Source: Anaspis maculata (lineage: Eukaryota > Arthropoda > Insecta > Coleoptera > Scraptiidae). Taken from it: 64,000 nucleotides of DNA. The position numbers were made by a program, and so were the translations under genes. The notes beneath the pieces were generated by a model. The model was not told the DNA's origin. It saw only the letters and a program-made list of their open reading frames with translations, and did not search any database. The stretch is from NCBI GenBank assembly GCA_949128115.1, contig OX421965.1:54740012-54804011 (forward strand), read 5' to 3'. Positions within the stretch are counted from its first letter, which is position 1. Every line of letters starts with the position of its first letter. Below, one piece after another: positions 33,143-46,070 of this stretch.

Positions 33143-35998
33143 GTCCAGACCCATTAGAAAAATTTGACCCGCAGTTCCTTAAAATTCATCCCTTATAGGA
33201 CCCGAGATTTGGGGAGGGGGAGGGAATACTATAAATAAATACCAAACTTTTTTGTCCAAACCTGCTGAGGCGTGTTTGGTGTCAAAACTATATAACTCAG
33301 ACCTCCTCGATACAATGACAATGTCAAAACTCTCGTGCGGTCACCGGAAGTCGAGTTAAGTTGTCATTTTTGAAAATTTGAGCTGAAGGTCAAAATTACC
33401 AAGTAAGCGTCAATTACCCATATGTTGGGTATCGATTCTTAAATTTTCGGGGTCGCTGAAAATGTATGAAATGAAACAAAAACGATTGGGTACACCGTCC
33501 GCCCATATGGTCTACCTATGGGCCTAAAAGTCAGGCAATCGAGAGAAATCCTACAAATTTTAGAAAATAGAAGTGAAATAATAATGTGAAATAGCTTCAA
33601 TCTGTACTTGGTGATGATGCTGTACCAGCTATTTTATGTGAAATACATGATGTCCACCTGTGAGCTGTCAAAAATCCAAAATGGCGCTTATTTAAAACAT
33701 GCAGGGGAATGATTTATCGTGGTTTTCTTTAGGGAGCTCCTGCGTGTCACTAGCTAAGCACATGTTGCTCGTCAGTGAACAGCGACTAAGAAAGTTCCTT
33801 ACACTATTGGTGGTATCTTGCATCGTTTAAAAGATATTCGCCGCGAAACTGTTCCCGAACCGTTTTTGGGCAATAGATTGAATACTTGAATAGGAGGAAA
33901 AACTTTGCATGTAGAATTGAAATAACCGACCTAAATATATTGTGTCTGTCCCATGCAATCATGTCTTATGATGTATATTTTGCCTGATTTGTCATTCCTG
34001 GTCCATGCATTCAGGGTCATAAATCATAAGTCCAAGATGTCCATCGCTGTAAGTTTAAAAATTCCATACCAACTTTATTGTTGAATTTAGATAAATAATA
34101 AATATCTACCGCATCTGTACATTACTTTTATCTTATATAGTTCTGAAGCGTTTCTCACAATTTTATTTCTTAGATAATTTGAGAGATATAACCAACTACC
34201 CAAAGTGAATGTACATAAAATTTGAATTAAAAAATGACACCTACATAATAAAAACTGATGAAAATTTTTTTCGCTCTGCTACCGTTTTATTCAATAATGT
34301 TGCACTGTTGCAGAAAACAGGAAGAAATAGAGTGACGGAAAAAAGATCTAATTACAAAAAGTCTAAGAAAATATCTAATGGTTTGATACAAAATATCTAA
34401 AATGTAAACACAAACCACCAAAAATAGAAAGGGTAAAGGGTCACAAGTTTCCTCCTTCTTTTCAGATCCACTGGATCAAGAATTGCTTTTTGTTTTGACT
34501 TCAGCTTCCTCCGTTTGTGTTAAGTCCACCAGAAAAGGAGCTGCTTTTTGACTCGAGTTTAGTCTTTTTGTTTAAACTTACTAAGTAAGACTTAGTCGAC
34601 GACTCTAGAGTCTAGACATATCTAGAGGGCCTAAAAAGATATAGCAAACCTGAATCATTGAGCAATTTTCATCTGATGGGTCTGGAAAGAAGGAGGAATC
34701 TGAGTCAAACACCAACTCTTTCTGGTAGGTTTGAAAGGAGGCAACTTGAGTCAAAAGCCAACTCTCATTTGGTGAGTCAAAAAAAAGCGATTTCCTCATT
34801 TGATGGATTTGAAAAAAAGGGAGGAAACTCAAAATCATCATTATTTTTGACATTTTTCTACATTGTACGAATTGTGCTATAGATCTTTCGAATTTTAGCT
34901 CTTATGTAATGTCGACTTTTTGTACTTTGGAACTTTTCTACTTAAATTAGATATTTTGCATTTTGAATCTTTTATATTTTGGATATTTTGCGCTTTGGAC
35001 CAAATGCATCAAACCTATCGTTTGTAGACCTTCCATTCCAAGTTTTTTCTCCTCCTCCTTCGCTTTTGGACAATGTTGGCATGAAATTTTCTGAATCACC
35101 CTACACCGGCGGACATCTTGGATTGATGACCCTCCATATACCAGGAATGACAGATCACGCAATCTGAACCATAAAACATGACTACATAAAACAAAACAAA
35201 TATCTTTAGGTCGGTTATTTCAATTATACATGCAAAGTTTTTCCTCCTATTCAAGTATTCAATCTTTTGTCCAAAAACGGTTCCGAAACAGTTTCGCGGC
35301 GGATATCTTTTCAACGATGCAAGATACCACCAATAGTGTGAGGAACTTTCTTGGTCGTTGTTCAATGATGAACAACATGTGCTTAGCTAGTGACACGTAG
35401 GAGCTCCCTAAAGAAAATCACGATAAATTATTCCCCTGTGTTTTAAATGGGCGCCATTTTGGATTTTTGACAGCTCACAGGTGAACATCATGAATTCCAC
35501 ATAGAACAGCTGGTACAGCATCATCACCAAGTACAAATTGGAGCTATTTCACATCATTATTTCACTTCTGTCTTCGAAAATTTGTAGGATTTTTCTCGCT
35601 TGCCTGACTTCTGGGCCTATAGGTAGACCATATGAGCGTAAGGCTCACCCAATCGTTTTTGTTTCATTTCATACGTCTTCAGCGACCCTAAAAACCTAAG
35701 AATCGATACCCAACATATGGGTAATCGACGCTTACTTGGTAATTTTGACCTTCAGCTCAAATTTTCAAAAATGACGACTTAACTCGACTTCCGGTGACCG
35801 CACGAAAGTTTTGACATTGTAATTGTATCGAGGAGGTCTGAGTTACATAGTTTTGACACCAAACACGCCTCAGCAGGTTTGCAAGAAAAAGTTTGGTATT
35901 TTTTCATAGTATTCCTTCCCCCTCCCCAAATCTCTGGTCCTAAGGGATGAATTTTTAGGAACTGCGGGTCAAATTTTTCTAATAGGCCTAGACAACAA
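33143..35998. repeat. Very large inverted repeat, 2.86 kb, arms about 900 bp
   Basis: The left arm (33,143 to about 34,042) and right arm (about 35,104-35,998) are inverse copies. Landmarks include AGAAAAATTTGACCCGC / GCGGGTCAAATTTTTCT, GATTTGGGGAGGGGGAGGGA and its inverse, ATATGTTGGGTATCGATTCT and its inverse, and GAAATAACCGACCTAAATAT and its inverse. The ~1.06 kb spacer is AT-rich with GAGTCAAA-containing repeats and no coding frame. Confidence 0.9.
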
Positions 35999-36657
35999 AT
36001 ATGCAAAGTGGCTTGCTTGTATCATCAAATGCCACTTTTTTTCAATAATCCTGGTGTACCGCTTGCACTATACCTATGTGAATGTGAATGAAATAATTAT
36101 TACAAACGACTTTTCCTGAGAGAGGAAATCGGTATCCTCAATTTACGAGATACATTCATGTTATTAAAAATAAACACCTCCTACTCGTAATAGGTGATCA
36201 AGTTATTTCTATTTGCATACGGGTTTCTATCAATAATGCTTCTCGGAAGTTAACCATTTTCCATCACAAGTAGGTGAAGTTTCATTATGGCGTTTTTCCA
36301 CCGAACAGACGCTGAATTTAATTTTCGGGTGTAATACGATGAGTCATGAAAAACTACCGATAATTCTGAAAAGAGTTCGCTTTCTTTGCTATTTGAAAAT
36401 CAAACTGGGCACTCGAAAAAAAAACGGCCGAGAAGTAAAATATAAATAAATACATCTCTCTTGCAAAAGTAAAACCGGAAACGTTAAAACAGGTTTACAT
36501 TTTGATGACACTGACACAGTTTGTCAACAGTCAACCTTTCATACTGTCCCGATTATCCATTTTCTTTTAAACTGTGTCAGACTCAGCAAATTGCTGCAAA
36601 CGTTTTTCGACGTAATTTAATTTAATAATTTCAGACCCTCAAATCGGCAATAGGTAC

Positions 36658-36784
36658 AGTTGCGGCCTCATAAAAGTTTACACCGATGACAATCGTGTGG
36701 CCATGCTCATTCAAAATTACGTCAAAATTGAATTAGCATGGCCACTCGATCGCCGTCGGTGTAAACTTTTATGAGGCCGCAACT
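36658..36784. repeat. 127-bp hairpin MITE
   Basis: AGTTGCGGCCTCATAAAAGT, continuing to TTACACCG, is repeated inverted at the right end without a mismatch (about 29 bases). The inner words TGGCCATGCT / AGCATGGCCA extend the hairpin. Confidence 0.8.
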
Positions 36785-37301
36785 TTATGATGTAAATCTC
36801 CCTTGGACCTATAATTGAGCTCTTCTACAATTTGCTCATTGATACCTTACCTCCAAACCAGTGGATTAGTAGTATTATCTGTAATTATTTATGATATGTA
36901 ATTATATAAAATAAATAGTTTATTTTTGCTTCCCAGCTTGAAAAATTGAGTAGGTTTATTCCCATTATTCCCAACTCTAAATTTTTACATATCGTTTTTT
37001 GAACAAAATAAATATTATTGCTCCCCCTTTTCTGTTTTCGTCCACCATTCTCATCCATTTAATTCTCTTCCTTCCTCTTCCAGTGATTTCGTGACCGTTC
37101 TTCTGAATTTTTCAACGTTTTTTTACAGTCCTCTTCCAGACCCTTTTTGAATTTGATGTAACTTTGGATTGCAACTAACAAATTGAATTCTGTTTGAAGT
37201 ATTTTTCAACACATTTCTTTAGCTATAAGTCCGTTGTTTTTTAAAACATACAGCATACAGCATACAACATACATACACAACAGATATTCCACATGAAGTT
37301 T

Positions 37302-38451
37302 GTACAGGGTGTTAAGTAAACCAGGGCCAGTTCTAAACCGTGAAGAAGCTCCCGTTTAAAAAATAATTTCTTCTTCATGAATTTTAACCACAGAGATACC
37401 GAGGTAGACCCTGAAGTACGGGATGGTGTTCGAATTTTCCACTTATCTCCTTCATTTACAAAGTGAATATAAAAAATCATCTTTTTGGTTTTGCAATGAT
37501 AACTTCTTCCCTCGTCAACCGATTTTGAAAATTTGCAGCTCATATTGAAGCTGAAACTTTAAGTAAAAAGACCTGAGGATCAGAAATGACTTGAGACAAA
37601 CGTCAGAGCTAAAAGTTCCATGAAAAGTGTCCCAAATCTGAAAGCCGTCGACAATCTGTTTAGGAGAAGGATTTGGTGAAGAAAACCGTTTCTTTCGGGG
37701 AAATAATTTATTCTGAATACGTTAGGTTTTTCTTGCTTGTCCTAGCCAAGAATTGTGGGTGGAGAAATCCAATTACAAATTCATGTTTAAGAAGGAAAAA
37801 CAGTCCCTTGATCACCTGAAAATGGTCGTAACCAACACTACAAAAATCAAAACAATGAGTAATAGACAAACCAGTCTATCAAACCCGGTAATTCATTGTT
37901 TTGATTTTCGTAGTGATGGTTACGATCAATATCAGATGAACAAGGGGCTGTTTTTTTTTCTTGAACATGCAGTTGTAATTGGATTCCTTCACCTTCAATT
38001 CTTGACTAGGACAAGCAAAAGAAACCTTCACGTATTCAGAATAAATGATTTCTCCGAAAGAGACATGAGTCTTACCAAACCCTTCTACCAACCGGGCTGT
38101 CGACGGCGTTTCAGATTTGAGCCACCTTCAATGGAACTCCTGACTCTGACTGTTTGTCTCGAGTCAGTTCTGATCCCAAGATCTTTTTATCTAAAGCTTC
38201 AGCTTCAATATGAGCCGCGAATTGCCAAAATCGGTCAATGACGGAAGAAGTTGTCGTTGCACAATCAAAAAGATGATTTTTTGAGTTCACCCTGTAAATA
38301 AAAGTGATAAGCGAAAAATTCGATCACCATCCTGTACTTCAAGGCCTACCAGGCATCTTTGTGGTCGAAATTCAAGAAAAGAAAATAATTTTTCGAAGGG
38401 GAGCTTCTTGACGGTTCAGAAATTTTGCACTGCCTTATTGAACACCCTGTA
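37302..38451. repeat. Long palindrome with CACCCTGTA ends, 1.15 kb
   Basis: Starts GTACAGGGTGTTAAGTAA and ends with the inverse TTATTGAACACCCTGTA. The halves meet at about 37,877, where GGTCGTAACCAACACTACA and its inverse form a central hairpin also seen at 63.8 kb. A partial copy of the left end lies at about 6,427 (AAGTTTGTACAGGGTG). Confidence 0.85.
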
Positions 38452-38811
38452 GAAACCTTATATGGAAGACCTTGTGTCTTGCAAAACCACAGATTGATAG
38501 CCAAAGGATTAGGTCAGCGAACACTCTAAACAGAATGCAAATGTATTGTAGCAGTCCAAAGTTACATCAAATTAAAAATAGGCAAAATTTTCGAGAACGA
38601 CGCTTTGACTGTTGCGCAGTTTAATATCTAATTATTATAACTCGCAATTATTTCGGGACACCTGTATAGCTAGTACTCCTCCATCTCCAAAGATAAGGGG
38701 AAAACATCAAAAGTTTGCAAAAAACCTGTTTTTAATAAACAACTTTGAAGGCCCGCATCTAGGTACGTTATTATACTTTTGCGAGGGTATGTTTACCGAC
38801 AAAGTCCCCTT

Positions 38812-41022
38812 TAGTCCGGATGCTAGTTGAAAATACCTTGCATTTTTTTTATGACAATAGCCACTTGGTGGAAATGCTCTTTCCATCGTACTCTTTCGAT
38901 CCAGAAAGGTAGCCATCAGCGCCATCCATGCCGGCGGCGTATACAGGGTGATACAGAAAAAAAAAACTTGAAAAATTATATCTAATGGACCGAAGCATGT
39001 GGAGACGTGTGATTCACCACATACATTAACTGTTTTATGCTTATGAAGTCACAGCAAACTGTTCTTGATTACCTTGAACCGTCTTTGAAATGTAGGAGGA
39101 AAACAGAAAAGAAAAACCAAAAACACTCTTTCTCCATAAATAAGTGATTCTTCGAGATATTGACACAATATCTGGTATTTCTACAAAAAGTGATGTTAGA
39201 AATGATGTGAGCTGGGTAGCCAATTTCTAAGCCAATATTTCTAGAAATACGATTGTCAACTTTTTTTTTCCTCTTGAGTACCATCTTGAATCTGCCCTGT
39301 GAGGCATCGTTGAAAAAGTGATTGGTTATTTTAATAATGGTAACATGTAATCATTGAATCGTAAAAACAACCTCCTCATTATAGGTAATTTAGTGACCTC
39401 TTCGGCGGGAAAGAATTGTCATTTATGTATTTTTTGGCCCTTCAAAGACTTAGTGCCCATGATGGCATTTGAAACATCTGGAATGGTGAAATATGTTACG
39501 CATTATGAACCTTGATGTACTTTGAGGTAGCCTACCAAGTTTCACCATCATCAATTGAGAGGTTTGTTCTTGAAAGCTGTTTGAACAAAATTTGTGTCGT
39601 TTTTTTTTATGAAAAATTCAAAATATTGGGTCTCTCACCCTTACTTGATCCCTCATTAAGGATAACCTGAAACCGAAAGTCTCCGAAATTTTTATGATAA
39701 TGGTTCAGTGGGAACTGCTCTCCAATGTGTAGTTGTCAAAAATTGCATAGTTGCGTTCAGATTTTAGACAGAGAGCGACAAAGAAACTCATGCAGTAAAA
39801 AAAAAGACATAAATTACAGTCGAAAAAAAACTAGTCCGGAGCTAGACTGAAAGCTGTCTGGAGACCTTGCTTTTTATAACATAAATGTGCAATTTGGTAC
39901 ACTGTTAGAGCTGTTAGAGAAGTTAGTAATGTTTTCAGCCTTTCACCCACGATTGAGTCTTACAGAACCTATGTATTGCGGGAAGCCTATCTAAAAAGGA
40001 CATTCCCGAAATTCCTCCGTTGCATTGAAATTTGTGTCTTTTTTTTACTGCATGAACTTCTTTGTCGCTCTCTGTCTGGAATCTGAACGCAACTATGCAA
40101 CTTTTGACACCTACACACTGAAGAGCAGTTCTCACTGAACCATTATCATGAAAATTTCGGAGACTTTCGGTTTCAGGCTTTCCTTAACGAGGGACCAAAT
40201 AAGGGTGAGAGATCCAATATTTTGTATTTTCCATAAAAAAATGAAAGAAATTTTGTTCAAACAGTTTTTAGGAACAAACCTTCCATTTTATGATAGCGAA
40301 ACTTGATAGGCTACCTCAAAGTACATCAAGGTTCATAATGCGTAACATATTTTACCATTTCAGATGTTGCAAATGCCATCATGGGCACTAAAGCTTTGAA
40401 GAGCCCAAAAATACGTGAATGGCAATTCACTCCTGCCGAAGAGGTCACTAAATTATGATGAGGAGGTTGTTTTTACGATTACATGTTACTGTTATTATGA
40501 TAACCAATCACTTTTTCAACGATGCCTCACAAGGCAGATTCAAGATGGTGCTCAAGAGGCAAAAAAAAGTTGACAATCGTATTTCTGCACATAGTTGGCT
40601 TAGAAATTGACTACCCAGCTCAATCATTTCTAACATTATTTTTTGTAGAAATACCAAATATTGTGTCAATACCTGGAAGAATCACTTATTTATGGAAAAA
40701 GAGTGTTTTTTTTTTCGGTTTTCCCCGACATTTCAAAGACTGTTCAAGGTAATCAAGAACGGTTTACTGTGACTTCATAAGCATAAAACAGTTGATGTAT
40801 GTGGAAAATTACACGTCTCCACATGCTTCGGTTATTCAAATATAATTTTCCAACTTTTTTTTATGTTTCGCCCTGTATACGCCACCGACATGGATGGCGC
40901 TGATGGCTACCTTCCTGTATCGGAAGAGTATGATGCAAAGAACATTTCCACCAAGTATCATCTTCTCATAAAAAAATGCAAGTTTCATTCCATTCCATCC
41001 GGACTACTTGTTTTTCAATTTA
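38812..41022. repeat. Long palindrome, 2.2 kb, flanked by direct repeats
   Basis: Left end TTAGTCCGGATGCTAGTTG and right end CCATCCGGACTACTTG are inverse. Inner pairs include CATGCCGGCGGCGTATACAG / CTGTATACGCCACCGACATG and ATGATAATGGTTCAGTG / CTGAACCATTATCATG. The centre is about 39,920. Outside it, about 60 bases starting TTTCGGGACACCTGTATAGC occur in the same orientation at 38,646 and 41,048. Confidence 0.88.
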
Positions 41023-41575
41023 CTATCTCCGTATGAATTTTGTTGCATTAATTTCGGGACACCTGTATAGCTAGTACTCCTTCATCTCCAACGATTAAAG
41101 AAAAACACCAACACCATTTTCACACCCGATATAAAGTACAAATTGACTTACTGCGATTATTTCTTGAATAGCTAAAGAATCACCCTATCACCTAGAAGTA
41201 TAATTTGATTTCTTAAATTGGACGAACGTTTGGGAAAAGAATTGACTTCAAACGTATAGCAACATTTTGGTGTTGCGGTGTTGTACTTTGTAATGAGTAA
41301 CTCCAGTCCAGCTTCTACTACACATTATTTCGCAAATCATATCCAAAAAACAACAAACAATCAAAATTGTCTAGGTAGATACATACCTAGCCTGAGCAAT
41401 CACGGTGACTTATTCATTTCCTGCGTGTTACGTGCAATCAAAAAGAAAAAGCTACCTACTCAGTGTATACCCACGTACTTCTACCAATTTGTCGAAACAA
41501 AACCACACCTAATACCTAATACAAAAAAATAACAAGATTTTACAATCAAAGGTAGGTACGTGTAGGTACCCAATC

Positions 41576-41586
41576 ATTTATTTTAT
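41576..41586 (-). terminator. Poly(A) signals of OBP copy 4
   Basis: Two overlapping AATAAA motifs on the minus strand, about 42-52 bases past the stop codon. Confidence 0.55.
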
Positions 41587-41627
41587 TCTTTCTAATTCTA
41601 CAACATCTAGTATTTAGTAATCATTAT

Positions 41628-43306
41628 TCACTCAAAAACAGCTTCTTCCATTCCCAACTGAAATAAAAATATATTAGAAAATCAGGTGGATACCTCAGCA
41701 CTCACCCATCCAAGAAGATAGGTGTTATCAATTTCACTTTTTTTTTTAAATCATAGTTAACTATGGAAAATGATATTTGGAAATAATGCGTTTTGTAGGC
41801 CAAAGCGAGTTTTTAACATCAATGAGGTTATCGCCGATTTGTAAACGTTTGATGATGATCTGCGATGTTTAACAACTCAGTTTGATTCAACAAACGCATC
41901 ATTTCCAACACATATGACAATTTTCGTAATTGCATAGCTTACTCTCATGAAAAAAGCCGTGGAATTGATTACAACTACCTATGTACTTACATTGACAGAT
42001 TCTCTGCCTGCACATTCAGCTAGATCGGCCGCAAATACGCACGGGTCTTTATCTGGTTGAACTGAATAAATAAATAGATGATTTAATTAGCAATGTGGAT
42101 TAAAGACAGATATTTAAATGTAAAAAGTGCTCACCAGAAGCAATGCATCTCCTCATCATCTCCGAAACTTTTTCATGGAGGTCTGCGTCCATGTCTCTTA
42201 AAATATCGATCATGGTCATAGTCGCCACCTTATCGAATTTTCCGCTTTCTTTTTGCTACAAACACACAGTGTTCAGCTGGAATTTTCTCTTGAAAAAATG
42301 CTTACTATATGGAACATTTTGTGAATACAGAAGAAGATGCATTTTCCTTCGTGAGTTTCTGGAATTTTATGGGAAAAGATGCTGGCGACGTCGTCAGGAC
42401 TTGCGTTCACTTGGGTGGCACAAGTTTCGATGTTGGTCTTCATCGTTTGTTTGAACTGTTCGATCAGGTCTGGGTCAATCTTGAAATTAAACTTTATTCA
42501 AAACCACTTCAACCGAGACTTCAACGAGTAACCAGCAATTGCAACCGAGTGCTGAAAGCCTGCAAGCTGATTAGAACACTAAACTTTCTACGTTAGTGCT
42601 TGGATACTGTCAATTTTACAACAGAAAAATCATCAAATGATAACAAAATATTTAGATCTCTTGAAATCCATTTCTCTCGCTAAATCTCCTGCAGTCTGAA
42701 AATAGCGGACGGTCGGCCGTTGTCGTAGGCTGCGCGCGTCCAAGATTACATACGATTTAGTGTGAAAATTTTGTCAAATTGTCAGAGTCATACGAGCCAT
42801 GAGTCTAATATCAATGACACATTGCAGCACGCTGCCTATATAAAGCAGTTAAAGTGCCTAGTTTGAGTGTTTTTTTTTTTAGTATTTTTGGAGAGTGTAG
42901 AACATCGAGAAATAAGTACATTCGTCAAAAAAACGTAACGAAAAATACATTTAGTATGACCAGCTTGAAGGCATGCATCAACATACTTTGTATACCTTTG
43001 GTCAAAATCCAGTAATTAAATTTAGAGTTACTACAAAAAAAACTCAACTTTGAAAGCCTCAATCTCAAGTGAAAAAAGTAAAACCTGTATATACTAGCTC
43101 ACACCTATAGCATTTAAAGTTTATAGAGCACTATACAGTCTGTGACTAATTGACTGTACTAATGAACAACGTGCTGTGAAAAAAACGCCTGCAGACATCA
43201 AAGCACTGGTGATTGCTGATTTTTTGGCCAAAAGCGCAAAAAAGTTCCAACTCACGGCACTGGCCACTGACAGCAAACACACTAAAGCAGCGAGGAATCT
43301 CAGCAT
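41628..43306 (-). CDS. Odorant-binding protein (classic), copy 4
   Basis: Five minus-strand exons (43306-43256, 42479-42306, 42255-42135, 42061-41991, 41657-41628), intron phases 0,0,1,0, encode 148 residues. Signal peptide MLRFLAALVCLLSVASA lies 776 bases from exon 2; it is assigned because it is the nearest upstream signal-peptide exon with a phase-0 GTGAGT donor. The mature part has C-x26-C-x3-C-x43-C-x10-C-x8-C with THEGKCIFFCIHKMFHI and DPCVFAADLAEC. Exon lengths 174, 121 and 71 nt are identical to copy 2, its closest relative by eye (EKVSEMM, IPETHEGKCI). The final exon reads LGMEEAVFE. Upstream there is only a weak GATAAAG where the other copies have TATAAAA. Confidence 0.9.
42480..43255 (-). 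other. Large first intron of OBP copy 4
   Basis: 776 bases with GTGAGT donor and TTTCAAG acceptor. No element or gene recognised inside. First introns of the other three copies are only about 55-60 bases. Confidence 0.6.
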
Positions 43307-43399
43307 GGTTCGTAATTGACTAATGGCACAATGGTAGGCAGTTTTCAAGCTTTATCCTTTCGGATTGCGAGGTCAATTCCATGTGAAAATCGTCATCGA

Positions 43400-44460
43400 C
43401 TCGACGAGAACTTAATTATTGTTGTCAGTGTTTCCGCCAGTGTTTCGCAGTAGGTATATCCATCTCTTCGTTTTAAAAATTAAACCGCTAACATTTCAAA
43501 TGTGCATGTTTCACGCATATTGAGCAGTTAAACCACTAATTTTCCAATTTTGGCCTTGATTGTTGGGGCGGTAGATTTTCGGGCTATCCATTACACATCA
43601 TGTTCGCGTTCGCATCTTGAACTTCGTCAATTTGATGGAAAAATGTAGGTAATTTGCTTATATGCAGACGACTCTGTCAAGTGTCGCGGCGTCGAGCAAA
43701 CTATAAAGAGTGTAAAGTATATGACTCTAACGTAAGACCGATAAATTTTCTTGAATTTCGTCTAGTATCTGCATTAAAGTGGCCATAAAAGTTATGTGCA
43801 CGGTAATAAAGTCATAGTGATGCTTCAGATGTTCCGAACGTTTTGCTTGCATTTGGCCATGCTTTCTTTGAATTACCGTTGTTGGGTCTGATTGGAACTA
43901 AATTACTACTTCGGAAATCAGGGTTTCATGACGAAAATACAGGATATTGACACTGAGACCATCCTCTTTGATTTTTTGTGTCCCAACTTTCCTATGCGTT
44001 GTTTTGCATTGATCACAAAAAAGTCAGTTAAACAACTAGTCAAAGTACTACTTATTAACAAATTAACATCAATCAACTTTGTTTGTGGAACCCAATGTAA
44101 AAGTTCAAAACTAGGTATATAAACAGGTCAACACTCGGGTCAACACATGAAGTGGTCCACCCCGAAATTTCGCCTCACTTCAAATGGGTATATTTGAAAA
44201 CAAAATTAATAATCGTTTTCTAAAAAGCAGCCAATACCTGAAAGGCCATTTCTTTTGGCTACGAGGCAACATATTGCAACAGCTGTTCACTGGCATTGTC
44301 TTTGATATACAGGGAGACAACGAAAGGAGTGCCGAAGTGGTCCATCTTCAACCGTAGATGACTTTAGCAAAAAAATCCAGATTTTTTTCTGGTTCCAGGT
44401 TGAGGAATATTTTCTGAGAGTCATAGAATCCTAATTGAAAATGGAAAAAAGCGAAAGCTA
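43400..44460. other. Gene-free spacer upstream of OBP copy 4
   Basis: No gene recognised. ATACAGGGAGACAACG at about 44,308 resembles element termini seen elsewhere. Confidence 0.3.
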
Positions 44461-45603
44461 TAGAATATCCTAGACAGACTATGTGTCACGTCGTCATTCA
44501 CTAAATGATCATTCAGAACGTCATGTAAAACCTTAATGATCATTAACTAGAAGTACTATAATCGCCGGTGGTCGTGTATCATCGCCGTGATTTTTGAATA
44601 CCCATTGGCCAGCTTTTCTGCAATGAATCGCGATATCTGTCATCTGTCATCAAGTCTGTCATTTCAGTACGCCATTCAGAAAGGTATTTCTGGAATGGAG
44701 GAACTAGATTTTGTGCCTTATCCAACAGCATCTCTTGCACCAAATTATGAGATAACGCCTGTACAGTGGCGAAGCTAGGGGGGGTTCAGGGGGGAGGCAG
44801 GTTCCCACTGAGAGACCCTCGGCCCCCACTGAAGGAAATCTTAGGGTGGGCCAATTGTTTTCATGTTAATAAATCATTAATCTTATTCTTCATTCATTTT
44901 GTTGAATTTTCTCCAAAGGAAAAGTTTTTCAGTCGTAAATTTTGCAAGAAAAAAAAGCTTGCGCTAGTGGGGGTTGACATTAAAAAAGCATTCACTTATT
45001 CCAGTTCAACGAATCCACGAAGGATAAAACTTTGAATTGCGTAATTGGAGAATAACAAATTTATTCTATGTGTAAATTTCCAAAACTTCTTCAATTTCTT
45101 GATTCAAAACATTGAAATACAAAAATGGTACTTGCGATTCCCTGGTAAAAAATTAATTAAAAAAAAATGGTGCCGCCAGTTTTCAACAGTTTTATTATTA
45201 AAAAAAAACTATGAGAGTGTTTTAGGAAGAACTATAGGAGGCATTCTAAAAACCCCTTGATTATAACAACAAACCGCTTGCGGCGCCGACAGGCCCGAGT
45301 TTAATCCTGACTGCCCTCGATCTCTCTGGCCCCATCTCGCCTCCCCCCCTCCCTACCCTAAAATTCTAGCGTCGCCACCGCGCCTGTAGCGTGCACGTAT
45401 AAGTACATACGAAGAGTTTAAAACTCCTCGTTTTACATAGGAAATGACCGCCTATTTGCGAAATTTGGATTATACGAACATTGCAAACTTTCAGCACAAT
45501 ATTTTTTTTATTTATTCTTTTTTTATGGACTTATTCAACAAGGCGACATTCAGCTATAGCTGCTCTACCATGCAACCTCGGGGACAGAACAAAATATCCA
45601 TGG

Positions 45604-45682
45604 ATTTAGCGGGTTTCGAACCCGCACAGCGCAGCGCAAGTGGGTCAGCTTGCCATCGCCTATACCACTCGGCCACGACCGC
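45604..45682 (-). repeat. tRNA-Ser-derived SINE head / pseudo-tRNA
   Basis: The minus strand has GTGGCCGAGTGGTATAGGCG (A box, near 45,679-45,655) and GCGGGTTCGAAACCCGC (B box and T arm, 45,625-45,609), both typical of tRNA-Ser. The 5' and 3' ends do not form an acceptor stem, so it is not an intact tRNA. Confidence 0.6.
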
Positions 45683-46070
45683 TCCAATCGGTTGTGAATA
45701 TCGGTTGGCGGCACTTCATTTTTGGCAAAGTCGAATTTATTGATGAGGAGATAAGTTTTTCCGTAAGTATCCGTGAGATAAGCAAGTATTTATAAGTGTT
45801 CATTTCCATAAATATTTCATGAATAAGCTGAGACTATGCTGATAGCTTTTTAACACGCTACCTAGATTAGGTATATTCCAAAACGTCCGTCGTGAAAAAT
45901 GTGAAATTTTCCAGAAGCAAGCGAAATGGAAGGTACCAATTGCAAAAGCAGTTGAAAAATTGCAAAACAAAGCGCAAGCTCATCGGCTTATTACGATTCG
46001 TAGTGTGTCACCCACAAATTCGCTATCGTCATTTAACGTGAATGATCATCGAGTGTAATGATCATTAACG

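Noticed and set aside
37753..38241. 162-codon plus-strand frame
   Set aside because: It lies across the centre of a palindrome, with a mirror frame on the other strand; repeat-derived.
42143..42596. Plus-strand frames of about 100 codons
   Set aside because: Antisense to exons 2 and 3 of the OBP at 41.6-43.3 kb.
45604..45682. Functional tRNA-Ser gene
   Set aside because: The A and B boxes fit, but the acceptor stem does not pair.
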